A DNA stretch of 64,000 bases from Hordeum vulgare subsp. vulgare (taxonomy: Eukaryota > Streptophyta > Magnoliopsida > Poales > Poaceae): positions 183,819,703 to 183,883,702 of the forward strand of contig NC_058519.1 of assembly GCF_904849725.1 (NCBI RefSeq). The letters are read 5' to 3'. Each line of letters opens with the position of its first letter. Position 1 is the stretch's first letter. Of the stretch, positions 23,375 to 34,016 are shown one piece after another. The notes beneath the pieces were generated by a model, which was not told where the DNA came from, did no database searches, and saw nothing but the letters and a program-made list of their open reading frames with translations. Both the position numbers and the translations under genes were made by a program.

Positions 23375-23785
23375 ATATTCAAGACCCGGCTCATCTTTCA
23401 AAAGATGACTCGGCCTTGGGGGCTACAGGTTGGAGATTTTAATTATATTCAAGACCCGTCTCATCTTTCAAAAGATGACCCGGCCCTTGGGGGCTACATG
23501 TTAGAGATACTAATTTTATTCAAGACCCGACTCATCTTTCAAAAGATGACCCGACCCTTGTTGGCTACTGGTTGGAGATTTTAATTATATTCAAGACCCG
23601 GCTAATCTTTCAAAAGATGACCCGACCCTTGGGGGCTACAGGTTGGAGATTTTAACTATATTCAAGACCTGGTTCATCTTTCAAAAAAGATGACCCGGCC
23701 CTTGGGGGCTATAGGTTGAAGATTTTAACAATACTCAAGACCCGACTCATCTTTCAAAAGATGAGCCGGCCCTTGGAACGCTAAT
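23375..23785. repeat. Six-copy tandem repeat of about 67 bp in the host Tat
   Basis: Units start with TATTCAAGACCCGGCTCATC, continue CTTTCAAAAGATGACCCGGC and CCTTGGGGGCTACAGGTTGG, then AGATTTTAAT. Starts recur near 23377, 23447, 23518, 23587, 23658 and 23730. The segment CATCTTTCAAAAGATG is itself a near-perfect hairpin. The block seems to lie in an intron of the antisense gene. Confidence 0.9.
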
Positions 23786-25665
23786 GGTTGGACGAAAATA
23801 CATAAGTAGGCTACCTCATGCCTAACCCTCGTAAGATGAATCAAGCTCTTGTTCATCTCATAATCCCTCTCCAGATGACTTGCGAAGCCAGAACAAAGTT
23901 GGTGAAATTCCAGCTTCTCAAACTGGGGGAGCTTGAATTTACTTGTGTCTTGATCAGGGGAAGGACGAGATTCCTTGGAGGTATGCTTGGACAGTACCGC
24001 AACTAGAGGAGTGGAGTAGCCAGTACCAGTGACTATGACATCATCTGGATCTTCAGTCGCCTTGAGAGGGATTGGCGGGTTAACTTTGTCAGTAGTTTCC
24101 TTCAAAATTACGGGAGAGTCATCCCGGACATCGGGAATATCGTCCACATGAATATCATGAGCTGTCACTTGCTCTTCATCAATCTCTAGGACAGAGGTGC
24201 TCGTGCCTAAGGCGTCAGTTGTTTTAGGAGCAGGAGATATGTCACCAGTTTTCCTTCTCTTCGCTTGTGCTCTGAGACAAAGGCGCCAAGATTAAAAGCA
24301 CATATCATTGTTTAGAAGAAAATTGGGATTAACAAAGGGACTCACCCTTGTACACGAATCATCGACGGGAGAGCTGATATTGCCGAGTCGCGAAATGTAG
24401 GGGGAGAAGTCTGGTAGAACAAAGGCTTAAAGTTAAAGAAGTGGTGAGTCATATTTTACACTAGGAAGGGTATGATAAAACAAAAGTGTACCTCGCTGGT
24501 GCGTTTCCGACCGGTTGTCTTCTCAGGCAGTCCGAAGATTAAGTCTCCAGAGTGACTACGAGTCTTGCGCTTGGGGGTATATCTTGCTTTCTTCAAAAGG
24601 AAATCAGGGTCAATATAAGCATATGGGTGAGACATGGGCACTTTTCCACAGATCCGTCTGGCTGGTCTAGGAGAAGGAGAAGGTGAGTCGGAAGAAATAG
24701 AAATTACCTCGACCGCATCATCTTGGCTCACATTGTCCTCGGCCTACACATAAAGACGCATGGTATAAGCATAAGTCGGAATTCATGGGTAATGAGTGTG
24801 GGGGAAGTCTTACCTCTGAGCGTTCATCATCAGCTCATGACTCGCTGACAACAGATGAATCTTTGGCGGCGGCTTTAGCTTTGTTTGTTTTCCTCCTCTT
24901 CTTTGGTGGAGGCTTGGTGGTATTTTTGGGCGATCACTTTGGGGCCCCTTCGACAAAATGGGTCACTTTTCTGATAAATAGAAGTGAATTTCAAACCAAG
25001 AGCATTGGTAACTATAAAGAAACGAAAGGCGGCTTGGATTCTTACTGGCGGCACCGGGTTGGAGCGGCAGAAGGCCTTGAGCCCAATCTTGGCACATTCT
25101 TCCAAAGGCTCACCGGTTAGCTTCTTGATGATTCCAACAATTTCACTCTCTGAGAGTCTTTTGTGGTGGAAGCACTACGGATGATTGACCGTACCATCAT
25201 ATTCGTACATCCGCCCATCTCGGCGACTCAGGGGAAGAATATTCCACTCCACCCAGCAGCGGAATAGATCAATCCTAATGATCCCGTTGTTGGTCAGAGA
25301 CTTTAACTCACAGAAAATGGGAATAAACTCCGACTCTTCTTCTTCTGTAAGCTTCTCGGGCAGTTTGAAGTCCATAGGTAGGCGATGTGGTCTGAAACCC
25401 GGGAGTGGGCTTTCGCCGGGTGGAGAGGTGTCCTGGCAATAAAACCATGACTCGGCCCAGCCCTTGGGATGGCTAGGCAGAAGGACTGATGGGAATCCAC
25501 GCTCACAGCGTCTCTGAATGTTGACTCCTCCGAGCTCATGGTTGGGACCATTGGGAAACTCGGTCTCGCGATTGAAATGGAAGAAGTTCCAAAATAAAGG
25601 AACTATGGGCTCTCTCTGCAAGTATACCTCACAAAAGACCTGGAACTGGCACATGTTGCTGATGG

Positions 25666-25670
25666 AGTTG
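25666..25670. repeat. TSD of the Tekay element (left)
   Basis: AGTTG here matches AGTTG at 46280-46284, directly beyond the right LTR end. Confidence 0.95.
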
Positions 25671-28600
25671 TGTGGGGACCCCGACTTACTAGTCGAGAAT
25701 CGCCTTGCTCAGTGATCCGAGAGATCAATGCTCGCCGAACACATATACTGAATAAAGAGTCTCACATGCAAGTACCGATTATTACATCACATGACCGAAG
25801 GGTCAAGTTCACAAGACAGGTCCTAAGGCCAAATCACGCGAGTACACTAATAGCGGAAAACAAGGGGCTAAGCGGGTGCCCATGCCATCAAGCCTACACC
25901 GACAGGCATTCTGACTCGGAAGCGTCCTAGTTCGCAGGGGTGTCTCCGAATACGTACTCATCTCCAAACTCCGGTTCTTCCCGGTCTGGTCAATGAAATA
26001 ACCAGTGGCAAGTCAATGAGTACTTCTAATGTACTCACAAACAGCCCATGATATAATGAACGAAAGTGAAGGATAACAATATCATGCATCTCTAGTGTAA
26101 CTCATCTGGGTAAAATGATCATGAATATGCATGAAGTTAAAGAATTACTCTTGAAGAACAGGTGACAGATATCGATATATCTGTCGAGGGTTGAACCATT
26201 GGGTTCACCCTACATGCGAAGTCACCGAACTTGGTCATATCATTGCTATCATAGCAACACCTTTCACATCACCACACACACACACACACTCACACACACT
26301 TGGTTTATGCGGAAATATCAGGACATAGTTTAAGCAGGATTACCCAACTGTCCTTGACCGTGGACACGGCTATTCGAATAGTTTACACTCTGCACAGGTA
26401 GTACGCTGGACCCACGAGATACGGGAAACTTCCGTGTCATCCACAACTCGCGGTATATCATATACCCGAGGTAACTACCCGATCTATGCCTTTCCCCTGA
26501 CGATACTAGACAAAGAGATCCACTCGGTTGGTACCCAGCCCACGTGTTGTACGTCTTACGAGCACCAACTCTGTACAGTACCAACCATGCGGGGACCAAC
26601 GGTGTGACTGGAACTCATAAAAATGGCATAGTCGTCCTACCCGGCACGACCCCATCATGAGAGTGACCACATATCACTCCCACAACTAGTAATGTGGCTC
26701 TTTGCTAGCACCGACTAGAGTAATTAACATAGCCCCGTCCCATAAGGGGTAACATGGTCGTACTGGTAGGATTGGGATGGTCGACACATCATAAATCTAA
26801 TCCCATTTCCGAAACCTGACTCACACAAATACCGGGGGCATCACTTCACCAAAAGTGACCACCTAACTCATCATCACCCTCGGGCATTAGTGGCACCCGA
26901 CGGGGTTTTCATAAACTCTTGCTTTGTGATAACCACATGCTCATGATGTTACCACTTCTATCTTTACTTGTCAACATGGTATTAGCATGACCCTCAAGGG
27001 GGAGGGTCAAGCTCAATCCATGTGCTCCAGGGGAGCCTTCGGTAAAATCATATCAAATGATTACCGCCACTTATGATCATATGCAACGGGAATAACTTGT
27101 TATCTTAACATGCAAAGTAACATATGCTCAGTCATGGTCAAAGGGTTGCTTGCCTTGGTCAGCTAAGTATCTGGGGTCTTCGAGGTCTTTCGCTCCTATT
27201 CCCTCGTCACACGGATTTTCTATCGTCAATAAAACAATAAATAAGAAATAGCTCAGACAGAAACAATGCACAAAGTCATTTTAAAAATGTTCCCTATCTC
27301 TGATAAATCCAAGATATCATTTAAAAAATATTTGACTTAGTTTTGTTTGAAGGAATATTTTTGAAAACAACCAAGCAGAAGCAAAACTATTTCATTTTAG
27401 CCCTTTTTATTATTATAAAATAGAATAGTTGCTGGAAAAATTCATCTAAGCATATCATTGAATACTACTCATTTTTAGAAGAATAGCAGTGGAAGAATTA
27501 TATTTTTACACTGGTTAAATGTTTTTATAAAAATCTAAGAAATCCAGGTTTAAAAATAAAAAGTAAAACAGGCTAGCTCTGGCCTGGCTCGGCCCAGAGC
27601 TGGGATGGCCCATGGCCGGCCGACGGCGTGCCCGTGCGCGTGTGCCGTCAGGTTTGAACCTGATGCGTGGGGCCCTGCGATCAGTGACCGAGACTAGCGC
27701 GGGGGAGGAGGCTGGGCCACCGACAGCTGGGGCGCACCTGTCGGGGTCTTCTCCTACCTCCGGCCAAAGAGGAGGAGGATGACGCCGACGAGGTTGCTGA
27801 CACGCTCATGCCCCAATGAACACAGGAATGGGTTTGCCGGACCATCGCCTACCTGCTGGTGGTCGAAACAATGACGGGGAGGCAGGGGTTCGCCAGCGAC
27901 GAGGAGTGGGAAAGCTTTTTGGGATCAAGGGGGTCAATTTGGTGGGTCGAGGGGCGCAGGAGCCGTCGTGTAGCCGGAGATCGACCGAAGCTCCGAGGCG
28001 GAGGGGCCTTGGTCGATCTCGAGCACTGGGGCTCTGCTGGTTTGGTGGGGTGGATAGGGAGGTACTAGTGATAGTGGCGCAACTATCTGAGGGGTGATGG
28101 AGCGAGGGGGAGGGCTATTTATAGGCCCGCGACGGTGAGAAGATTTGGGAGCGCATGGGGGTGTAGAGAGAGGTTGGGTTGAAACCACGGTCTCAGGACG
28201 TGGTATTGGACCGCCCGAACCATCTGCTGCAGAGAGAGAGAGAGAGGAGAGTCGCGCCTTCGTTCCTGCGCAACCTTGGCCGGTTCTGGAGTGTGCTGGC
28301 ACGCGTCGCGTGAGCTCTAGCGCGAGAGAGGGGGGCCCTGAGGCTTGCCCGACGCAGAGGGGTTGTCAGGGAAGAGGTTGGACATCTCGGGGGAGGCTGG
28401 AACTAGCCGAGGGCGTTGCCCCCACCTCGGTGACTCCCTGTAGCGCGCCCAGAGCGCAGTTTTGGCATGCCACGACATGTTGGTGCGCTTTGAGGCACTT
28501 TGGACGTGTCTAGCATGTCCTGGCACTTGCTGGGCATGTGGCTAGTCGTTTGGTTTTAGTGGGAGCTTCGGCTGGTCAAAGGAGGCAAGAAATACTGGTG

Positions 28601-29696
28601 TTGTCAGTCATGAACTGAGGTCTAAATTGGGGTTTTGGCCTTCCCACTTTGAACCAGTGAGGGGCCAGTTGAGTGGGGTTAGATACAGGTACTAGCCACT
28701 TAATCTAAGAGTTTGAAGCAAAGGAATTTGGTTTAGCTGTGTCTAAGGTGGCTTTTTCCTATCTGTGAGAAGGTGTTCGATAGTGGGCTTAGGGGATTGC
28801 ACCCCACCACAGGTGCTGGGACTTAACAGGTTTGGTTTTGGTGGTAAACCATAGAGCCCCACCAAATTTGAGCTCCAACGGATAAGTTTAGCTTTGTAAA
28901 CTTGAAATCACTCCAATATGACCAGATCTGTTCCTTCCAAAGGGAGTGTGGGCAAACTAAGTCCCACAAATCCCGTTTTTGTTGTAGAACCCTCATTTGA
29001 GGTATTAGGCACTCCCGCAAGGTTTTAGCCTCATTGGACAAACTTTGCTATGTAGAGTTGCTCTAACTTGATTCTGGACACACAGGGTTTTTGGGTTATT
29101 TGGGGTCCTTATCGACCTTTGATCAAGGTGAAACTTTATGTGGACACCAATGAAGGCTTAGGGATACCACTGGAATTTTCTAGGAATTTATTGAGAATAT
29201 TTCCTTTGGAAATATTTCAAAATGCCAAAACAGACAGAAATAGCTTTTACAGTTTTAATCAATAAATATAATATAATATGGGGTTTAAAATCCTATGTAT
29301 GGAAAATATATGTCCTTTTGATCACCTCTAAATTTAATCAGGTTTTTCCAAGGCAGAAAAGTATTTTCCCATGTTGGAATACCAATTCTGGCCTTAGAAA
29401 TGGATAGGTTATTTAATTAGAAAAATAATCACAAAAATAATTATTTTTTGTGGTTTTGAAATATAAAGATTGGTAAAAATCAGATTACCAAATATGAGTA
29501 GAAGCACTGCTTGCTATCAAGGACATGTAGTGCAACTCAAGGTGGTTTTACTTTGGTTAGCAAAGGTTTTTGGAAATCCGTTTAATACCAAAGGAGTTTA
29601 GGGTTTTGAAAACCTCACATCATCATGCATACAAGCATTCAATGTCAATCATAGCACTCACAACATTAGTTTTGAAAAAAAATTAACAAGCTCAGA
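25671..29696 (-). repeat. 3' LTR of the Tekay element, internal end truncated
   Basis: It begins TGTGGGGACC on the plus strand and aligns with 42122 onward. Against the other LTR it lacks a block of about 70 bp near 27910, about 20 bp near 28155, and the last 43 bp (equivalent of 46237-46279), so the TGTCACACCC terminus next to the polypurine tract is gone. It contains a (CA)n tract near 26270-26300 of different length from its partner. Confidence 0.9.
28115..28123 (-). promoter_or_regulatory. TATA box of the Tekay 3' LTR
   Basis: The minus strand reads TATAAATAG, at the same place as in the 5' LTR (44634-44642). Confidence 0.65.
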
Positions 29697-29706
29697 CCTA
29701 TCCCCC

Positions 29707-30375
29707 TTACAAGAATCTCGTCCCCGAGATTCCTAAGCTAGGTGCTAAAAAGGTCTGGAATCTCAGATAGGAGATAGTCTTCACGCTCCCAGGTAGCTTC
29801 GGCTTCGGTGTGGTTGCTCCATTGAACCTTGAAGTACTTGATGGTTCGGCTTCGGGTGCAACGCTCTGCTTCATCAAAATGTGAATTGGCCTCCCGCGGT
29901 AGGTGAGATCAAACCGAAGGTCAATGGCCCGGTGATCAATGTCCTTGTAAGGATCAGAATAACTTGGCGTTTTGAGACACTTCCGAAGTTGTGACACGTG
30001 GAAAATGTTGTGCACTCCTGAAAGTTCCGGAGGGAACTCCAACTGATAAGCGACCTCTCCACGCCTTGTTGTGATCTTAAATGGCCCAATGAACCTTGTA
30101 GCGAGTTTCCCCTTAACGTGGAAACGCTTGGTTGCCTTGAGAGGTGTGACATGGAGGTACATCAGATCTTCGGGAATGAAATCCACATTCCTGCAGCGAG
30201 AGTCCACATAACTCTTTTGTCGCGACTTGGCTGCTTTCAGATTTTCTTGGACTAGTCGCACCTTCTCTTCTGCCTGGTGCAAAACTTCTGGTCCAAAAAT
30301 CAGCCAGTCTCCGGTTTCTGACCAGTTGAGCGGGGTGCGGCATTTCCGTTCGTACAGCACTTCGAACGGGGCCAT
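29707..30375 (-). pseudogene. pol: Tekay integrase C-terminus and chromodomain
   Basis: The frame begins MAPFEVLYERKCRTPLNWSE, the conserved end of Gypsy integrases, and continues through FHVKGKLATRFIGPFKI and NIFHVSQLRKCL. Near residue 165 the frame shifts by one base. In the neighbouring frame the minus strand encodes TIKYFKVQWSNHTEAEATWE (about 29847-29788), a recognisable chromodomain core. The chromodomain would direct insertion to particular chromatin. This frame is separated from the rest of integrase by TAG at 30388-30390. Confidence 0.8.
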
Positions 30376-30387
30376 TTGGAGACTGTA

Positions 30388-31467
30388 CTAGTAGTTGTTG
30401 TTGTATGAAAACTCAGCGAACGGCAGACAGTCTTCCCATTTTGCTCCGTGCGCTAGGGCGCATGTGCGGAGCATATCTTCGAGTATCTTATTCACCCTTT
30501 CCGTCTGTCCTCCCGTCTGTGGGTGAAAGGCGGTTCTGAAAGAGAGCTTGGTACCGAGGGCATCCTGAAGTTTCCTCCAAAACCTTGAGGTGAACTGCGT
30601 GCCTCGGTCAGATACAATCTCCTTGGGAACTCCATGAAGGCTTACTATGCGCTCGATATAGAGACTAGCCAACTTGTTCCCGTCATAAGTGGTGTTCACA
30701 CGGATGAAATGGGCCACTTTGGTCAGATGGTTGACAACAACCCATATCGAGTTATGGCCCTTGCTAGACCATGGTAGGCCGGTAATGAAATCCATCCCTA
30801 CCTTGTCCCACTTCCATTCCGGCACCTTGAGATGTTGTAGCAGTCCTTCGGGTCGCTGATGCTTAGCTTTAACTTGCTGACACACAACGCACTTGGCCAC
30901 ATACGACGCGATTTCCCTCTTCATGTCGTGCCACCAGAATCTTTTCTCGGAGATCTTGATACATCTTGGTACCATCGGGGTGAATGGAGTAGGGTGTATC
31001 ATGAGCTTCCCGTAGGATGAGTTCCTTGAGTTCAGCCTTGTTGGGTACGCATAAACGTTCCCAAACCACACCACTCCTTGATCATCCTCCAAGAATCCTG
31101 GGGCCTTGCCTTCTGGAATCTTCTTCTTGATACCTTCGATGCTTTTGTGACCCTTCTGGGCTCCCTTGATGTCGTCTTCCAGCGTTGGCTTGACTTCGAG
31201 GATATCTAGAAATCCTGGTTCCACCAGTTCCAATCCGAAGTCCTCCAATTCTTCATACAAGGCGGGCTGCCTTTCCTTAAGCATGACGTTTAAGGTGCTG
31301 GTCTTCCGACTCAAGGCATCAGCCACTACATTTGCCTTACCGGGGCGATATTGAATGTTGAGGTTGTAGTCTTTGATTAACTCCAACCATCTCTGTTGCC
31401 TCATATTCAATTCCTTTTGGGTGAAGATATACTTCAGACTCTTGTGGTCGGTGTATATTTCACATCG
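30388..31467 (-). pseudogene. pol: Tekay RNase H end and integrase core
   Basis: Reading starts beside the Sabrina-like insertion with the RNase H tail ([20 protein letters not shown] and [11 protein letters not shown]), then integrase. Counted from the ATG at 31410, the triad is Asp207 (GMDFITG), Asp268 (SDRGTQF) and Glu304 (GGQTERVN), with 35 residues between the last two. The zinc finger's CVVC is at 174-177. Between residues about 118 and 153 the sense reading moves to another frame and back (the usual [16 protein letters not shown] lies in the frame of 31069-30869), which needs two compensating indels. A TAG ends the frame at 30388. Confidence 0.85.
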
Positions 31468-31472
31468 CTTCC
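31468..31472. repeat. TSD of the Sabrina-like element (left)
   Basis: CTTCC here matches CTTCC at 38160-38164. Confidence 0.95.
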
Positions 31473-33120
31473 TGATACGTCACAATCGTATCTATAATTT
31501 TTGTTGATTTCATGTTGTTATCTTGTCACCTTTGGATGTTTTATGTATCTTTTATATCTTATTTGGGACTAACTTATTAAATCAGTGCCAAGTGCCAGTT
31601 CCTGTTTTTTCTGTGTTTTTGGCTCTTTTCAGATCTGATTTTGGAACGGAGTCCAAACGGAATAAAATCCCCGAAATAAATTTTTCACGAACGGAAGAAG
31701 ATCAGGGGGCTTGATGGCCAAGCCAGGAGAGCTACAGGGGGCCCACAAGCCCTGTAGCCGCCACCTGGGGGCGGCGGCTAGCAGGCTTGTGGCCTCCCTG
31801 GCGCCCCCTGACCTAGATCCTTCGCCTATGTATTCCCTAAAATACAGAAAAAACAATCTGGGAATCCACGAAAACACTTTTCCGCCGCCGCAAGTTCCGT
31901 TTCCGCGAGATCTCATCTGGAGACCCTTCCCGGTGCCCTGCCGGAGGGGATTTTGGAGTTGGAGGGCTTCTGCATCACCATCATCTCCCCTCCAATGACT
32001 AGTGAGTAGTTCACTTCAGACCTACGGGTTCGTAGTTAGTAGTTAGATGGCTTCTTCTCTCTCTTGGATCTTCAATACAAAGTTCTCCATGATCTTCATG
32101 GAGATCTATCCGATATAATCCTCTTTGGCGGTGTGTTTCTCGAGATCCGATGAATTGTGGATTTGTGATCAGATTATCTATGATATATATTTGAGTCTTT
32201 GCTGATTTCTTATATGCATGATTTGATATCCTTGTAAGTCTCTCCGAGTCTTGGGTTTTGTTTGGCTAACTAGATTTATGATTCTTGCAATGGGAGAAGT
32301 GCTTGGTTTTGGGTTCATACCGTGTGGTAACCTTTCCTAGTGACAGAAAGGGCAGCAAGGCACACATCATGTAGTTTCCATCAAGGGTAACAAGATGGGC
32401 TTTGTCGTAGATATGAGATTGTCCATCTACATCATGTCATCTTGCTTAAGGCGTTACTCTGTTCTTTTGGACTTAATACACTAGATGCATGCTGGATAGC
32501 GGTCGACGTGTGGAGTAATAGTAGTAGATGCAGAAAGTACGGGTCTACTTGTTTTGGACCTGATGCCTATAGATATAATCATTGCCATAGATGACGTCAC
32601 GACTTTGCGCGGTTCTATCAATTGCTCGACAGTAATTTGTTCACCCACCGTCTACTTGCTTTCATGAGAGAAGCCCTAGTGAACGCTACGGCCCCCGGGT
32701 CTATTCACACCTATCGTTTCCACTTCGCTTTTACTTTGCTTTGTTACTTTGTTGCTTTCAGTTCTCACTTGGCAAACAATCTATAAGGGATTGACAACCC
32801 CTTCATAGCGTTGGGAGCAAGCTTTTTGTGTTTTTGCACGTACTTGTGATACTCCTTCACTGGATCGATACCTTGGTTCTCAAAGCCGAGGGAAATACTT
32901 ACCCCCGCTGTGCTACATCACCCTTTCCACTTCGAGGGAACACGAACGCAAGGCTCCAAGGCCACGGGGGAATCCTTGGCATATTTGCCTAGGAAGTCCC
33001 TTAAGGCGTAGCCGTAGTAGAAAGATTCCTGGTGCCGTTGTTGAGGAGTATCAAGACAAGAATAGTCTCCCGTCAGCACGTATTTCTGGTGCCATTGGAA
33101 GGTCTTTTGTTGCAGTAGCA
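31473..33120 (+). repeat. 5' LTR of the Sabrina-like element (1648 bp)
   Basis: It runs from TGATACGTCACAATC to TTGCAGTAGCA. It keeps two blocks that the 3' LTR lacks: about 110 bp around 31803-31913 and about 65 bp around 32530-32600. Confidence 0.93.
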
Positions 33121-33130
33121 GAAGTATTTC

Positions 33131-33148
33131 TGGCGCCGTTGCCGGGGA
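33131..33148 (+). promoter_or_regulatory. Primer binding site, tRNA-Asp type
   Basis: TGGCGCCGTTGCCGGGGA lies 10 bases after the 5' LTR. It matches the tRNA-Asp 3' end used by many plant Athila elements. Confidence 0.85.
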
Positions 33149-33332
33149 AGGAGAGATCTATCCAATTAGGTCTCACAAACTCATCTCTTGCATTTACTTT
33201 TTTGCCAGTTGCCTCTCGTTTTCCTCTCCCCCACTTCACATTTGCCGTTTTCATTTGCCTTTCTCCTTTGTTGTTTTCTTTTGCCTATTTCACTCTCCCT
33301 TCCTGCTCGTTTATGTGTGAGATAGTCCATCA

Positions 33333-34016
33333 ATGGCTAGACCCACCACTCCAAATGATACCCCTGAGAATGAAGTTCTCAATTTTAGGCAGAATGAGGA
33401 AGAAAATTTAAAGGACGCTTGGTACAGGATTTGCAATGCTCAAAGTAGATCTACTTGTAAGCAATCCACTACCGTTCTTCTTCGCAGTTTCTATGTTGGA
33501 ATTTCTCCTTGGAATAGGTATATCCTTTATACCATTGTAGGCGGGAATTTTTTGAGGAGCCATACTGTTGACTCCTATGGAGCTATCATGAATTTGGTAG
33601 ACTCACCCCCTCTCATGGTTAATGGAACTAGCTTAACCTTGGAACACGTGATGCAAAGGCTTGACGCTATTGAAAAAAAAATTGCCACAGTTGAACTTAT
33701 TGAGGGTTTGGATAGAAAGATCCACAATCAAATTACTCTGTATGGATCCAAAGTGGGAATTTTTTTGAAAAATTTAAGGGATAAGGAACTTATAGTTAAT
33801 GATTCTTCTAGAATTGGCAAACTAGAAGATGTCATAACCAACTTGGGTTCCGCTTTTGCCGCTGTCCAAAATACTCCAAATCTCACTCTCAAAAAGACCG
33901 TCAAGTCTGTTTTTGTTCCTAAAGCTAGTGGTGAGTCATCCAATAAAGGTGAAGATCTGAAGATGATAAATGATCACACTACTTATGGTTTGAGCACCAA
34001 AGATGACTATATGTGA
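33333..34016 (+). CDS. gag: Gag-like protein of the Sabrina-like element
   Basis: This is a 227-residue frame with no in-frame stop, starting at the first ATG after the PBS. LKDAWYRICNAQSRSTCKQS (residues 27-46) and FYVGISPWNRYILYTIVGGN (53-72) match what I recall of the N-terminal gag of Athila/Sabrina elements; a helical region with LTLEHVMQRLDAIEKK follows. There is no zinc knuckle, and the frame ends early for a full gag, so it may be a truncated product. The typical downstream signature AAAAGCACTTGTTGGGAGGC lies just after it. It might help package this element's RNA if pol were supplied by a relative. Confidence 0.75.
   Translation: MARPTTPNDTPENEVLNFRQNEEENLKDAWYRICNAQSRSTCKQSTTVLLRSFYVGISPWNRYILYTIVGGNFLRSHTVDSYGAIMNLVDSPPLMVNGTSLTLEHVMQRLDAIEKKIATVELIEGLDRKIHNQITLYGSKVGIFLKNLRDKELIVNDSSRIGKLEDVITNLGSAFAAVQNTPNLTLKKTVKSVFVPKASGESSNKGEDLKMINDHTTYGLSTKDDYM

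Larger units (their letters stand above)
22290..25670 (-). pseudogene. Host Tat antisense gene, downstream part
   Basis: This minus-strand gene continues from 46280, across the Tekay insertion. The first stretch (25670-25175) matches the second half of the Transposase_28-like domain (WFYCQDTSPPGESPLPGF, as WFYCQD in the left Tat copy). Later exons are an acidic/Ser-Pro-rich one (about 24731-24480), one at about 24168-23790, a coiled-coil exon (23278-22995, preceded by TTTTACGTGCAG) and a helical C-terminal part (about 22930-22400) with a TAG near 22668. This is the same exon order as in the left Tat copy: domain, acidic linker, coiled coil, helical tail. Exon ends are hand-called. Function unknown. 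Confidence 0.65.

Noticed and set aside
23375..23785. Possible CRISPR-like array
   Set aside because: Units are head-to-tail with no unique spacers, in a plant retroelement.
26270..26300. CA microsatellite as a separate element
   Set aside because: It is part of the Tekay LTR and present in both LTRs with different length.
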